Numbered from the stretch's first letter, positions 7,985 to 16,819 are shown. The stretch is 64,000 bases of DNA from Streptomyces sp. TS71-3 (GCF_018327685.1 NZ_BNEL01000001.1:992001-1056000); one strand, 5' to 3'. Notes: generated from the letters alone by a model not told the origin. Numbers and translations are program-made.

Positions 7985-8569
7985 GTGAGCAACGATGCGC
8001 CGAACCGAGCCCGTGTCATCCCGTTGCGCCCGGTGCGCCCCGCCCAGGCCGGGCACCCGGCCCGTTCCGCGCACCCCGCGCGGCCGGCACGTTCGGACGG
8101 CCCCGCGGGTCCGGCCACCGGGCCGGTGACGGCGCCGGGGACCGCTCTGCCGGGGCGGCCCGGCGGCCGGCCCGGCGAGCCCGGCAGGGAGCCGTTGTGG
8201 CGGGACGTGCTCGGCGACGTCCTGCGCCGCCGGCGCCTCGCGCAGCGGCGCACCCTGAAGGACGTGGCCGAGGCGGCGCGGATCTCGATGCCGTACCTCT
8301 CCGAGGTGGAGCGGGGCCGCAAGGAGGCCTCGTCCGAGGTCCTCGCCGCCGCCGCCCGCGCGCTCGGCCTCGGCCTGGCCGACCTGCTCGCGCTGGTCCA
8401 GGGCGAGTTGGCCCGCTCGGCGGGGCCCCGCCGGATCACCTCCGACGCCGCCCCCACGGCGCCCGCCGCCCCGCGGCGGGTACCGCCCGCGCACTCCCTC
8501 ACCACCGCGCCCCTCCGCCCGGCCCCCGGTCCGCGGTCGGGCGAGGTCCGGATGTCCGTCGCGGCCTGA
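7985..8569 (+). CDS. popR: PopR/ClgR-type XRE activator of clpP genes
   Basis: A 194-aa regulator with a Pro/Ala-rich N-terminal extension of about 65 residues and an XRE helix-turn-helix (LKDVAEAARISMPYLSEVERGRKEASSEVL). The C-terminus ends in Val-Ala-Ala. In S. lividans, PopR activates the clpP3-clpP4 operon and is degraded through its terminal Ala-Ala, so the tail and the neighbouring clpP pair support this identity. A -10-like taatct lies only about 8 bases before the GTG, suggesting a leaderless transcript. It is convergent with clpP4. ClgR is the alternative paralogue. Confidence 0.8.
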   Translation: MSNDAPNRARVIPLRPVRPAQAGHPARSAHPARPARSDGPAGPATGPVTAPGTALPGRPGGRPGEPGREPLWRDVLGDVLRRRRLAQRRTLKDVAEAARISMPYLSEVERGRKEASSEVLAAAARALGLGLADLLALVQGELARSAGPRRITSDAAPTAPAAPRRVPPAHSLTTAPLRPAPGPRSGEVRMSVAA

Positions 8570-8634
8570 TGGTCTGACGGCCTGGTGGTCTGACGGCCGA
8601 TGGTCTGACGGCCTGACGGCTGGAGGTTCGTGAG

Positions 8635-8669
8635 GGCGCTCCCCGACGGGTGACCCGCCGGGGAGCGCC
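8635..8669. terminator. terminator hairpin after popR
   Basis: GGCGCTCCCCG / CGGGGAGCGCC, an 11-bp perfect stem with an inner GGG-tga-CCC helix. It sits between the convergent popR and clpP4 genes. Confidence 0.8.
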
Positions 8670-8739
8670 TTCACGGCCGTCCCGGCACCGGAGACCGGGC
8701 CACCGGGGTGCGGCCTCACGCCGTTGCGCGGGCCATGGC

Positions 8740-8847
8740 CGTTACGCGGCCCCGCACCGTCACGCGGCCCCGCACCGTCACGCGGCCTCGGACCGTGACG
8801 TGACCTCAGACGGTGACGTGTCCCCACACCGCCAGGCCGTCTCACAC
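8740..8847. repeat. 6 x 18-bp degenerate tandem repeat at the clpP4 3' end
   Basis: Six 18-bp units of the cgtcacgcggccccgcac type decay progressively towards and into the last codons of clpP4. Confidence 0.8.
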
Positions 8848-9447
8848 CGCCGCGATCACGCGCCGGCCCAGCACCTCGTCCGCGAGCCCGTACGCCACCG
8901 CCTCCTGCGCGGTGAGGAACTTGTCGCGGTCCATGTCGGCGCGGAGCGTCGCGACGTCGTGGCCCGAGTGCCGTGCCAGCACCTCCTCCACCTGCGAACG
9001 GATCCGGAGCATCTCCTTCGCCTGGAGGCTGAGGTCGGCCGCCGTGCCCTGCCGCCCGCCGCTCGCGGGCTGGCCCAGCAGCACTCGGGCGTGCTCCAGC
9101 ACGAACCGCCGCCCCGGGTCCCCACCGGCCAGCAGTACCGCCGCGGTCGACGCCGCCTGTCCCACGCAGTACGTGTGGATGGGGGCGTGGACGAACGTCA
9201 TCGTGTCGTAGATGGCCATGAGCGAGGTGTACGAGCCGCCGGGCGAGTTGATGTAGATCGAGATCTCCCGCTCGGGATTGTCGGACTCCAGGTGGAGCAA
9301 CTGGGCGATGATCACGTTGGCCACGCCGTCGTCGATGTCCGTGCCGAGGAAGATGATCCGCTCCGACAGCAGCCGGCTGAACACGTCGTAGGAGCGCTCG
9401 CCGTGCGGGGTGCGCTCGACCACGTTGGGAATCGTGTACTGGCCCAT
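8842..9447 (-). CDS. clpP4: ClpP-family protease subunit with incomplete triad (ClpP4-like)
   Basis: A 201-aa ClpP fold protein. The nucleophile region GQAAS carries Ser100 and the acid Asp171 is kept (RADMDRDKF). The position of the catalytic His in the canonical MHQP motif is occupied by Gly125 (LLGQP), so this chain should be poorly active or inactive alone. It starts one base after the clpP3 stop and is surely co-transcribed and co-assembled with it. In Streptomyces, clpP3-clpP4 is the back-up pair induced by PopR when ClpP1P2 fails. The family is certain; the 4 numbering rests on gene order. Confidence 0.85.
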   Translation of the reverse strand: MGQYTIPNVVERTPHGERSYDVFSRLLSERIIFLGTDIDDGVANVIIAQLLHLESDNPEREISIYINSPGGSYTSLMAIYDTMTFVHAPIHTYCVGQAASTAAVLLAGGDPGRRFVLEHARVLLGQPASGGRQGTAADLSLQAKEMLRIRSQVEEVLARHSGHDVATLRADMDRDKFLTAQEAVAYGLADEVLGRRVIAAV

Positions 9448-9448
9448 G

Positions 9449-10135
9449 TCAGACCCCCAGTCCGAGACGCCGGCGGGATCCGCCGGGCCGCACGTCGTCG
9501 AGCTTGTCGACCACGTGGTCGACCATGCCGTACTCCTTCGCCTGCTCGGCCGTGAACCAGCGGTCGCGGTCGCCGTCGCGGGCGATCGTCTCCTCGCTCT
9601 GGCCGGTGTGCTTGGCGCTCAGCCGCTCGATGGTCTTCTTGGTGAACTCCAGGTTCTCCGCCTGGATGGCGATGTCCGCGGTGGTGCCGCCGATGCCCCC
9701 GGACGGCTGGTGCATCATGATCCGCGCGTGCGGCAGCGCGTACCGCTTCCCCCGGGTCCCCACCGTCAGCAGGAACTGCCCCATGCTCGCGGCGAATCCC
9801 ATGGCGAGCGTCGCGACGTCGTTCGGGATGAGCTGCATGGTGTCGTAGATGGCGAGGCCCGCGTGCACGGAGCCGCCCGGGCTGTTGATGAACAGGCTGA
9901 TGTCGTTGCGCGGGTCCTCCGCGGACAGCAGCAGCATCTGGGCGCAGACGCGGTTCGCGGAGACCTCGTCGACCTGGGTGCCCAGGAAGACGATGCGCTG
10001 TGCGAGCAGATGCTCGGCGAGGGTGTCGTCGAAGCGGGTGGGCGCCGTGTCGCCCTCCTCCGCGCGCGGGGTCGTCAGGGCCGCCCGGGACGGTGATGCC
10101 GGGACCGGGTCGAAGCGTGTGCGGAACGAGTGCAT
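9449..10135 (-). CDS. clpP3: ATP-dependent Clp protease proteolytic subunit (ClpP3-like)
   Basis: A 228-aa protein with a complete catalytic triad: Ser117 (GFAASMG), His142 (MHQPSGG) and Asp187. About 35 N-terminal residues precede the conserved core. The start at 10135 is chosen for the gaggagg ribosome site on the minus strand; longer frames run into the arsR promoter. It degrades proteins together with a Clp ATPase encoded elsewhere. It is first in the clpP3-clpP4 operon and divergent from arsR across about 244 bp, with popR on the far side as probable activator. Confidence 0.9.
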   Translation of the reverse strand: MHSFRTRFDPVPASPSRAALTTPRAEEGDTAPTRFDDTLAEHLLAQRIVFLGTQVDEVSANRVCAQMLLLSAEDPRNDISLFINSPGGSVHAGLAIYDTMQLIPNDVATLAMGFAASMGQFLLTVGTRGKRYALPHARIMMHQPSGGIGGTTADIAIQAENLEFTKKTIERLSAKHTGQSEETIARDGDRDRWFTAEQAKEYGMVDHVVDKLDDVRPGGSRRRLGLGV

Positions 10136-10343
10136 GGGGCCTCCTCGGATGCGGCGCGGCCTCGGTGGCCGCGGCCGTCGTCTCCACTGTCGGCGGGGCC
10201 GGGCGAGCAGGGCAGGGATCTTGGCCGGGAGCAGATTCGCTGTGGGCAGAGGTGCGGGGGCGCGGCCGGCGTACGCGCGGCCGGGGTAGACGTGGCTGGG
10301 CCGCCGGGCCTCCCCGCGGGCGCACGTATGGTACACGTATGCC

Positions 10344-10373
10344 TTGACAGTTATATTCCCCGCGGGGAATATT
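10344..10373 (+). promoter_or_regulatory. arsR promoter with embedded 20-bp operator
   Basis: TTGACA (10344-10349) lies 18 bases before AATATT (10368-10373). The perfect palindrome ATATTCCCCGCGGGGAATAT (10353-10372) fills the spacer and -10. Transcription would begin at or near the ATG at 10380, giving a leaderless mRNA. Repressor bound here would block polymerase directly. Confidence 0.8.
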
Positions 10374-10379
10374 GCGAGC

Positions 10380-10811
10380 ATGGAAACCGTGCTGTGGAGC
10401 GCACTCGCCGATCCGAACCGGCGCGCGATCCTCGGCCAGCTGCTGGCGGGGCCGCGCCCCGTGGGCGAGCTGGCGGAGGTGTGCGGGCTCAGCCAGCCCA
10501 GCGCGTCCAAGCACCTGCGGGTGCTGCGGGACGCGGGTCTCGTGCGCGTCCATCCGGACGCCCAGCGCAGGCTCTACGCCATTGACCCGGCCCCCATGGC
10601 CGAACTGGACGCCTGGCTGGCGCCCTACCGCCGGCTGTGGAACGCAAGCCTCGACGCGTTGGGGCGGCGGCTGGACGCCGCGGCGGAGAAGAAGGCGGCG
10701 GGCGGCGCGGAGGCGGACTCCGTCGCGGAGGCGGACTCCGCCGCGAAGAAGAGCGGACACCGTGGGGAAGCGGACACCGTAGGGAAGAAGAAAGGCGCTG
10801 ATCACGCATGA
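10380..10811 (+). CDS. ArsR-family winged-helix repressor
   Basis: A 143-aa protein beginning [18 protein letters not shown], the standard ArsR/SmtB start, with recognition helix [19 protein letters not shown] and a wing ([11 protein letters not shown]). The C-terminal 40 residues are a Lys/Ala/Glu/Asp-rich tail with repeats (EADS-A). There are no metal-binding Cys pairs, so it belongs to the non-metal group that is paired with SRPBCC proteins. Its stop overlaps the next start (ATGA), and a perfect palindrome sits in its promoter, indicating autorepression. Confidence 0.9.
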   Translation: METVLWSALADPNRRAILGQLLAGPRPVGELAEVCGLSQPSASKHLRVLRDAGLVRVHPDAQRRLYAIDPAPMAELDAWLAPYRRLWNASLDALGRRLDAAAEKKAAGGAEADSVAEADSAAKKSGHRGEADTVGKKKGADHA

Positions 10812-11347
10812 CCACCACGAACCCCGGCAGCTACGTCGAACTCGACGACGGACGGCCCGCGGTCCGCTTCGAGCGCGTCTACGACCACCCGATCGCCGAT
10901 GTCTGGCCCCTGGTCAGCGACCCGGCCGAGCTGGCCCACTGGTTCCCGTTCCCCGAGATCACCGTGGACCTCACCGCGGGTGGCGAGATCACGTTCGCCG
11001 GCGACCCGAACATGCCCGACATGAAGATCACGGGCCGTGTCGTCGCCGTCGACGCGCCCCGGCACCTCTCGTTCACCTGGGGCGGCGACGAACTCCGCTT
11101 CGACCTGGAGCCGCTCGGCGACCGGCGCACCCGCCTCACCCTCACCAACGTCCTGGAGTCCGCCGACACCGCGGCCCGCAACGCCGCCGGCTGGGACGTC
11201 TGCCTCCTCGCCCTTGACGCCCGCGCGCAGGACGGCTCGTTCGACGCTCCGCACACCGGCGCGACCCCTCAGTGGGAGAAGCTCTACGAGGAGTACGTGG
11301 CGGCGGGCATGCCGTCGGGGGCACCGATCCCGGGGCGGGACGCGTAG
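10808..11347 (+). CDS. SRPBCC (AHSA1/START-like) domain protein
   Basis: A 179-aa helix-grip protein with the family pattern PAVRFERVYDHPIADVWPLVSDPAELAHWFPF and later HLSFTWGGDELRFDLEP. It has a hydrophobic ligand cavity and is probably cytoplasmic. It is co-translated with the ArsR gene through a 4-base overlap, the common ArsR-SRPBCC toxin/ligand-response pairing. The ligand is unknown. Confidence 0.88.
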   Translation: MTTTNPGSYVELDDGRPAVRFERVYDHPIADVWPLVSDPAELAHWFPFPEITVDLTAGGEITFAGDPNMPDMKITGRVVAVDAPRHLSFTWGGDELRFDLEPLGDRRTRLTLTNVLESADTAARNAAGWDVCLLALDARAQDGSFDAPHTGATPQWEKLYEEYVAAGMPSGAPIPGRDA

Positions 11348-11483
11348 CGCGGCGCCGGGCCTGCCCGGATGGCGAGGGGGCGCCCCCGGTGCATATGAGG
11401 ACCTCGCACCAGCCGCTCCTGAAACGAAGAGCGGCGGCTACAACCCGCCGAACGGGGGGACGGTGCCCAGCGCCAGTCCGTGT

Positions 11484-11846
11484 TCACCGGGCAGCGAGGC
11501 CGACGGCCGCGTGGGCCGCGTGGGCCGCGTCCAGAATCCGCCCGATCTCGGATGCGGCCCGCCGCGCCTGAGGACCCTCGCCCGACTCGGCGGTGTCTTC
11601 CCAGCGGCGGAGGTCCGCGGCCAGGTGGGGCTGGCGCTGGATGTGGACGTAGACGGCCCACTGGGCGATGAACCGCCGGAGCGGCGCCAGATCGGAGCCC
11701 TGCCGTGACTGGTCAGCGGCCTGGTCCAACTCCCGCGTGAAAGCAGGCAGCGCCGCCGGCGCGATCCGGCTGATGGCCTGCCGCAGCGCGGCAAGCGTGG
11801 CAGGGGGCTGGGGGATGAGCGGTTGCCCGGCTGCGGAGGTGGTCAT
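11484..11846 (-). CDS. Streptomyces DUF6247-like hypothetical protein
   Basis: A 120-aa mostly helical protein (LAALRQAISRIAPAALPAFTRELDQAADQ...LRRFIAQWAVYVHIQRQPHLAADLRRWEDTAE). The pattern recalls small Streptomyces proteins of the DUF6247 type, some of which sit next to toxin genes. No such partner is visible here. The start at 11846 has gggag 5 bases upstream. The C-terminus has a short Ala-His repeat (AAHAAHAA) from a tandem repeat. The function is not known and the family name is from memory. Confidence 0.6.
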   Translation of the reverse strand: MTTSAAGQPLIPQPPATLAALRQAISRIAPAALPAFTRELDQAADQSRQGSDLAPLRRFIAQWAVYVHIQRQPHLAADLRRWEDTAESGEGPQARRAASEIGRILDAAHAAHAAVGLAAR

Positions 11847-11935
11847 GGCTACTCCCATGGGCGTGATTCTGATCCCATGCCTCGGCGTATCGGCCCCGGG
11901 CGCCGTCCCAACGCTCGAACGAGTGGAGGAGAAGC

Positions 11936-12049
11936 GATACAGCGACCCGCCGGGGATACAGCGGTCCGCCTGGGATACAGCGACCCGCCGGGGATACGGC
12001 CGTCCGCCTGGGATACAGCGGTCCGCCTGAGATGCGGTGGCCCGCCGAG
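11936..12049. repeat. 6 x 19-bp tandem repeat
   Basis: Six units of gatacagcgacccgccggg with two alternating variants (gacccgccggg and gtccgcctggg). They fill most of the 325-base gap between the DUF6247-like gene and the hydrolase; nothing else is seen there. Confidence 0.9.
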
Positions 12050-12171
12050 GCCGGTGGCCGCCGACGCCCGCGCGGTGCCCCGCCGGAGCGCCCGGACCGA
12101 CGGCGTCCGGGTGCGCTGGCGAGGTCCGCACCGGTCTCCGCCGGGCGTCCGGTGCGGACCTCGCCGGGACC

Positions 12172-13401
12172 TCAGTCCACCAGCGCCTGCTGGACCAGCG
12201 ACCTGAGCTGGGCGCGTATCGGATACGTGCTGGACGGCAGGAGCTGGGTGAAGAACATGACGGTGAGCTGTTCGGCCGGGTCGACCCAGAAGACCGTGCT
12301 GGCCGCGCCGCCCCAGCCGTACTCGCCCCTGGACGCGAGCGAGCGCAGGGCCACCGGGTTCTCGACGACGGAGAAGCCGAGCCCGAAGCCGGTCCCCTCG
12401 AAGGGCGTCTCGCTGAACAGCGGCCGCCCGAACGACTCCAGGTCGGCCCCGCCGGGCAGGTGGTTGCAGGTCATGAAGTCGACCGTGCGGGAACCCAGCA
12501 GCCGCACCCCGTCGTAGGCGCCGCGCCCCAGCAGCATCTGGCTGAACCGGTGGTAGTCGCGGGCCGGCCCGAGCAGGCCCCCGCCCCCGGACAGGTAGCG
12601 GGGCGCGCGGGTGAGGTCCGTCGTCATCGACCTGGCCGGTGCGATGCCGTCCTGGCCCGGGACGTAGAGCGTCGCCAGCCGGTCCCCGGCGCCCTCGGGT
12701 ATGTGGAAGCCGGTCTCGGCCATCCCCAGCGGCTCGAATATCCGGTCGCGGAAGAACTCGTCGAGGGACTGCCCCGAGACCACCTCGATCACCCGGCCCA
12801 GCACGTCCGTGGCGAGCGAGTAGTTCCACTCGGTGCCCGGCTGGAAGAGCAGCGGCACCTTCGCCCACGTGTCCACGGACGCGGCGAGGTCGTACTCCGG
12901 GGGCTGCCCCCACTCGAAGCCGCGGGCCCGCAGCATCGCGTCGACCGGGTGGGCGCGCAGGAAGCCGTACGTCAGGCCGGAGGTGTGGGTGAGCAGGTGC
13001 CACAGGGAGACCGGCACGGTCGCCGGCTCCGTCACCGCCTTCAGGTCGCTGCCGCCGGTGAAGACCCTGAGGTCGGCGAACGAGGGTATGAAGCGGCTGA
13101 CCGGATCGGTGAGCTGGAACGCGCCCTCCTCGTGCAGCATCATCGCCGCCACCGAGGTGACGGGCTTGGTCATCGAGTACCAGCGCCACAGGGTGTCCGT
13201 CTCGACCGGCCGCCCCGAGGCCACGTCGCGGTGCCCGTACGAGGACAGGTGGACGACGCGGCCCGCACGGCTGACCGACACCAGCCATCCCGGGAGCCGC
13301 CCGTCGTCCACGTACCGCCGGAAGAACCCGTCCATCCGCGCCAGTCGCCCCGCGTCGAGGCCCAGCTCACCGGGCTCCGCCTCCACACCGAAATCGCTCA
13401 C
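12172..13401 (-). CDS. serine hydrolase of the beta-lactamase/class C esterase fold
   Basis: A 409-aa protein starting GTG 13401, with gaggaggag just upstream. It carries the SxxK nucleophile motif as SMTK (WYSMTKPVT), a YSL tyrosine motif (WNYSLATDVLG) and a late WGGAAS-type loop in place of KTG. These features fit family VIII esterases and D-aminopeptidase-like enzymes rather than true beta-lactamases. There is no signal peptide, so it is probably cytoplasmic. The substrate cannot be inferred. It stands alone, with repeat-filled gaps on both sides. Confidence 0.85.
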   Translation of the reverse strand: MSDFGVEAEPGELGLDAGRLARMDGFFRRYVDDGRLPGWLVSVSRAGRVVHLSSYGHRDVASGRPVETDTLWRWYSMTKPVTSVAAMMLHEEGAFQLTDPVSRFIPSFADLRVFTGGSDLKAVTEPATVPVSLWHLLTHTSGLTYGFLRAHPVDAMLRARGFEWGQPPEYDLAASVDTWAKVPLLFQPGTEWNYSLATDVLGRVIEVVSGQSLDEFFRDRIFEPLGMAETGFHIPEGAGDRLATLYVPGQDGIAPARSMTTDLTRAPRYLSGGGGLLGPARDYHRFSQMLLGRGAYDGVRLLGSRTVDFMTCNHLPGGADLESFGRPLFSETPFEGTGFGLGFSVVENPVALRSLASRGEYGWGGAASTVFWVDPAEQLTVMFFTQLLPSSTYPIRAQLRSLVQQALVD

Positions 13402-14304
13402 GGTCTCCTCCTCCGTTCCACCGCTCCACCGGTCCGGCCGGGTCGGCCAGGTCGGGCGGTCCGGTTGGCCCCGCGGGCCTTGCCTGCCCGGCCGGCTTCG
13501 CCGGACCGCCCATACCGTCCGGACGGTATCTCTGCGGGTGGACGACGGGAAGGAGGACGAGTAGGAGGACGGGAAGGAGGACGAGTAGGACGACGGGACG
13601 GGGGCGGGAAGGGGGACGGGCAGAACGACGGGAAGAACGACGGGAAGAACGAGCGTCACCGAGCCGGCCACCCCGGGTGCGGGCTTCGCGCGGCGGGGCG
13701 GTGAGCGGGACGAATAGCCGGTGAGCCCGGGCGACTCGCCGGTGGACCGGGGCCGTTCGTGCCGGGCTGACCGGCTCCGCGTGCCGTGCTCGATCGACGG
13801 CTCCGGAGCGTGTCCGTCCGGCCGCAACCGGTCACTTGACTACGGAGCAAATCGGTATAATCCTCGTAATCAGTCAGACCGTGACGGGGACTTCCCGCGG
13901 GGCCCCCGCCGCGGAGCTGGCAAGGCTCCCGGAGGAGTTCTGAGAAGCACGAAAGTGTGGATCGGGACCATCCGGGAGTCGATTGTGTGTGGGGTGCCCT
14001 ACCGATGCCCTTCCGGTCGATGCCGTTCCGGTCGATGCCCTTCCGGCGTCTCTCCGGTGCCCCACCGATTTCGGGCCCGGGTCGCTGACCTGGGCCTTCG
14101 CCGTGCCCGGGTGTCCGGGGGCACGGTCGTCCCGCGGTCCGGGTGTCGTGCCGATGCTGGCCGGAAGCCGTCCTCCCGCCGGCCGGGCGTCTGGGCGCGG
14201 GCGCCGGGCGGAACCGATACTGCTGGGCGGACCCGAAACCGAGGCCAGGACCGGGACTGCCGCCGTCGCCGGGACGGTCGTCAGCCACCGCCAGGGGAGG
14301 ACGT
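13402..14304. other. 900-bp non-coding, repeat-rich gap
   Basis: No convincing gene. It holds purine-rich direct repeats of gacgggaaggaggacgagta type (about 13545-13650) and three 15-bp units of gatgcccttccggtc (14004-14048). There is one unusually AT-rich patch with TATAAT at 13856-13861 and TTGACT at 13836, spaced only 14 bp, which might be a promoter. The gap is exceptionally long for this region. Confidence 0.5.
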
Positions 14305-15732
14305 ATGACGGCATGCGGCGCGGCACAGGCGGGCACGGCACCGGCGGGCGCGGTTCGTTTCGGACGCGCGCCGGGCGCATGGCCGTTGCTGGGACACCTG
14401 CCGCACCTCTACGCCAGGCCGCTCGCCTTCCTCGGCGGGCTCGCAGCCCACGGCGATCTGGTGGAGGTCCGCATCGGCGGGCGCCGCGCCTACATCCTCT
14501 GCCGACCGGACCTGGCCCGGCAGATGCTGGCGGACGAGCGCACGTTCGACCGCGTTGGGCCGGTGTTCGAGCGGATCCGGGCGGCGATGGGCAACGGCCT
14601 GGCGACCTGCGTGCACGCCGACCACGTCCGGCAGCGCCCGATGCTGCAACCGGCGTTCCGGCAGGAACGGGTGCGCGCGTACGCGCCCCTGATGTGCCAG
14701 GAGATCGCCGGGGCACTCGAGGGCTGGACGGACGGGCAGGTCGTCGACGTGGTGGACGAGATGTTCTCGCTGACCACCGCCGTCGCCGTGCGCACGCTCT
14801 TCTCGCGCGGGCTCGACGCGGAGTCCGCGGCGGCGCTGGGCGAGTCCCTGGACGTCTTCCTGCGCGGCTCGTACACCCGCGCCCTGTTTCCGTACGTGGA
14901 GAAGCTGCCCCTGCCCGCGAACCGCAGGTACGCCCGGGCGCTGCGGCACTGGGAGAGCGAGGTGAGCCGGATCGTCGCCGAGCGCCGCCGCGCCGGGACC
15001 CATGACGGGACCCATGACGGGACCCATGACGGGACCCATGACGGGACCCATGACGGGGACGACCTGCTGTCCGCGCTGCTCGCCGCCCGTGACGAGCAGG
15101 GCGGGGCGCTCACCGAGCAGGAGCTGCACGACCAGGTCGCCGTCCTCGTCCTCGCCGGCGCCGAGACCACCTCGGCCGTGCTGACCTGGTCCCTGCACCT
15201 GCTGGCGGCGGACCCGGAGGTACGGGCGGCGCTGGACGCCGAGGTGGACGAGGTGCTGGCCGGCCGGGTGGCGTCGTTCGAGGACCTGCCGCGGCTGGAG
15301 CACACGGCACGGGTGGTCCGGGAGACGCTGCGCCTGCTCCCGCCGGCCTGGGTGCTGCCCCGCACGGCGGTGCGGGACACGGAACTCGGCGGGCGGCGCA
15401 TCCCCGCGGGCAGCATGGTCGTCTACAGCCCGTATGTCGTGCACCGCCGAGCCGACCTGCACGCCGATCCGGACCGCTTCCTGCCCGACCGGTGGCGGCG
15501 CGGAGCGGACGGCGGCACGGGCATGCCCCGCAGCAGCTTCCTGGCGTTCGGTTCCGGCCCGACGAGGTGCGTGGGCGAGGGCTTCGGCCTCACGGAGGCG
15601 ACGCTGGCCCTCGCGTCCGTCGCCGGGCGCTGGGACCTCGTTCCGGTAGCCGGCCGGGTGCGGACCGCGCCGCGCAGCGTGCTGGCGCCACGGGCCCTGC
15701 CGATGCGCCTGCTGAAGCGTCCGAGCCCCTGA
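14305..15732 (+). CDS. cytochrome P450
   Basis: A 475-aa soluble haem monooxygenase with aggggagg before the ATG. It has the I-helix oxygen-binding motif AGAETTS, the ExxR motif (ETLR) and the haem loop FGSGPTRCVGEGF with Cys422 as axial ligand. The length and sequence style (PLLGHLPHLYARPLAFL) are those of P450s often beside terpene cyclases, but none is present here. A (GTHD)5 insert from a 12-bp tandem repeat sits between the E and I helix regions, probably a surface loop. Redox partners are not nearby. The substrate is unknown. Confidence 0.92.
   Translation: MTACGAAQAGTAPAGAVRFGRAPGAWPLLGHLPHLYARPLAFLGGLAAHGDLVEVRIGGRRAYILCRPDLARQMLADERTFDRVGPVFERIRAAMGNGLATCVHADHVRQRPMLQPAFRQERVRAYAPLMCQEIAGALEGWTDGQVVDVVDEMFSLTTAVAVRTLFSRGLDAESAAALGESLDVFLRGSYTRALFPYVEKLPLPANRRYARALRHWESEVSRIVAERRRAGTHDGTHDGTHDGTHDGTHDGDDLLSALLAARDEQGGALTEQELHDQVAVLVLAGAETTSAVLTWSLHLLAADPEVRAALDAEVDEVLAGRVASFEDLPRLEHTARVVRETLRLLPPAWVLPRTAVRDTELGGRRIPAGSMVVYSPYVVHRRADLHADPDRFLPDRWRRGADGGTGMPRSSFLAFGSGPTRCVGEGFGLTEATLALASVAGRWDLVPVAGRVRTAPRSVLAPRALPMRLLKRPSP
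14998..15057 (+). repeat. in-frame 5 x 12-bp repeat in the P450
   Basis: Five perfect copies of gggacccatgac encode GTHD repeats. Copy number can change without frameshift. Confidence 0.95.
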
Positions 15733-15818
15733 CCGAACGCGGGCAACTGACGGAACGCGGGTAATTGGCCGAGCACGGGCAACTGACGGAACGCGGGCTA
15801 CTGACCGAACACGGGCAA
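15729..15818. repeat. 5 x 18-bp tandem repeat at the P450 stop
   Basis: Units of ctgaccgaacgcgggcaa start on the P450 stop codon itself. Related 18-bp units (gaacgcggagcatcagga) recur in the first codons of the next gene. Confidence 0.9.
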
Positions 15819-15937
15819 CTGTTCGCCGTTCGCGGGGCGTCAGTCTGGGAAGAGCAGGCGGTGCGCGGCCGGCGGTCCACCATGCGTCACCCGGGACACA
15901 GCGCGGTCCGCGCCGACGGCACGACTGGGGAGGCGGC

Positions 15938-16558
15938 ATGGCCGACGTGGAGACGGCGACAGAGGGACGCGGAGCGTTAGGGGAACGCGGAGCATCAGGA
16001 GAACGCGGAGCACTGGACGGGGTGCTGAAGCTGGGCACCCAGCCGGTGGCGGCGGCGCTCATGACGGCGACGGTGGCGCTCTACATGGCGCTCGTCGCGT
16101 TCGGCAACATCACGGATTTCGACAACAACCAGCAGTTCGTCCGGCACGTCCTGGCCATGGACACCACCTTCCGGGACCAGGACCTGATGTGGCGGGCCAT
16201 CACGTCCCGCACGCTTCAGGACACGGCGTACGTCGCCATCATCGTCTGGGAGGTGCTCACCGCCCTCGTCCTGATCGCCGCCACGGTCTGGTGGGTTCCC
16301 GCGCTTCGGAGCCGGAGCCGGAGCCGGAGCCGGTCCGACGAACGCGCCCGGCGCGCCAGCACCCTCGGCCTGGTGATGGTGCTGCTGCTGTTCGGCGCCG
16401 GTTTCATCGCCATCGGCGGCGAGTGGTTCGCCATGTGGGAGTCCAAGGACTGGAACGGCCTCGACTCCGCCCTGCGCAACGTCGTCCTCGGGGGACTCGC
16501 GCTCGTCGTGGTCAACCTGTCCTCTTCCCGGGGCGCCTTGCCGCGTTCGCGGTCGTGA
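15938..16558 (+). CDS. DUF2165 integral membrane protein
   Basis: A 206-aa protein with a ggggagg ribosome site. The first 25 residues are repeat-derived (GERGASGERGA). Four hydrophobic helices follow, with the family signature segments NITDFDNNQQFVRHVLAMDTTF and GGEWFAMWESKDWNGLDSA. An SRSRSRSRS stretch separates helices 2 and 3. DUF2165 proteins are predicted small inner-membrane proteins without known function. The N-terminal repeat suggests the true start could vary. Confidence 0.82.
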   Translation: MADVETATEGRGALGERGASGERGALDGVLKLGTQPVAAALMTATVALYMALVAFGNITDFDNNQQFVRHVLAMDTTFRDQDLMWRAITSRTLQDTAYVAIIVWEVLTALVLIAATVWWVPALRSRSRSRSRSDERARRASTLGLVMVLLLFGAGFIAIGGEWFAMWESKDWNGLDSALRNVVLGGLALVVVNLSSSRGALPRSRS

Positions 16559-16647
16559 CGGATCGCATGGGCGGAACGATCATCGGTCGTGGGGTGCGCG
16601 GCCGGCGCCGCCGGCGTGGCACGGGATCCTCAAGCCGAAGCGGGCGA

Positions 16648-16735
16648 CCATCGCCATCGCCATCGCCATCGCCATCGCCATCGCCATCGCCATCGCCATC
16701 GCCATCGCCATCGCCGGCGATGGCGATGGCGATGG
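16648..16735. repeat. 11 x hexamer run ending in a 40-bp perfect palindrome
   Basis: Eleven copies of ccatcg (16648-16713) run directly into their own reverse complement (16716-16735). The last 20 bases of one strand fold back without a loop, so a cruciform or long hairpin is possible. Confidence 0.95.
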
Positions 16736-16819
16736 GGGAGCGGCGTGCCCACGACGCGGCAATCCGCCCCTCGGTCATTGGAGCGTTTCAATCCCAAGAT
16801 GCCGGGGAATGCAGGGAAA

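Noticed and set aside
12172..13401. True beta-lactamase
   Set aside because: It lacks a signal peptide and KTG motif; the esterase-like form is more likely.
12037..13704. 555-codon plus-strand frame opposite the hydrolase
   Set aside because: Mirror frame of a high-GC gene; the composition is Arg/Gly/Pro/His-rich and without domains.
16648..16735. CRISPR-like array
   Set aside because: Simple hexamer without spacers. The 17-23-bp arrays elsewhere also have no spacers and no cas genes.
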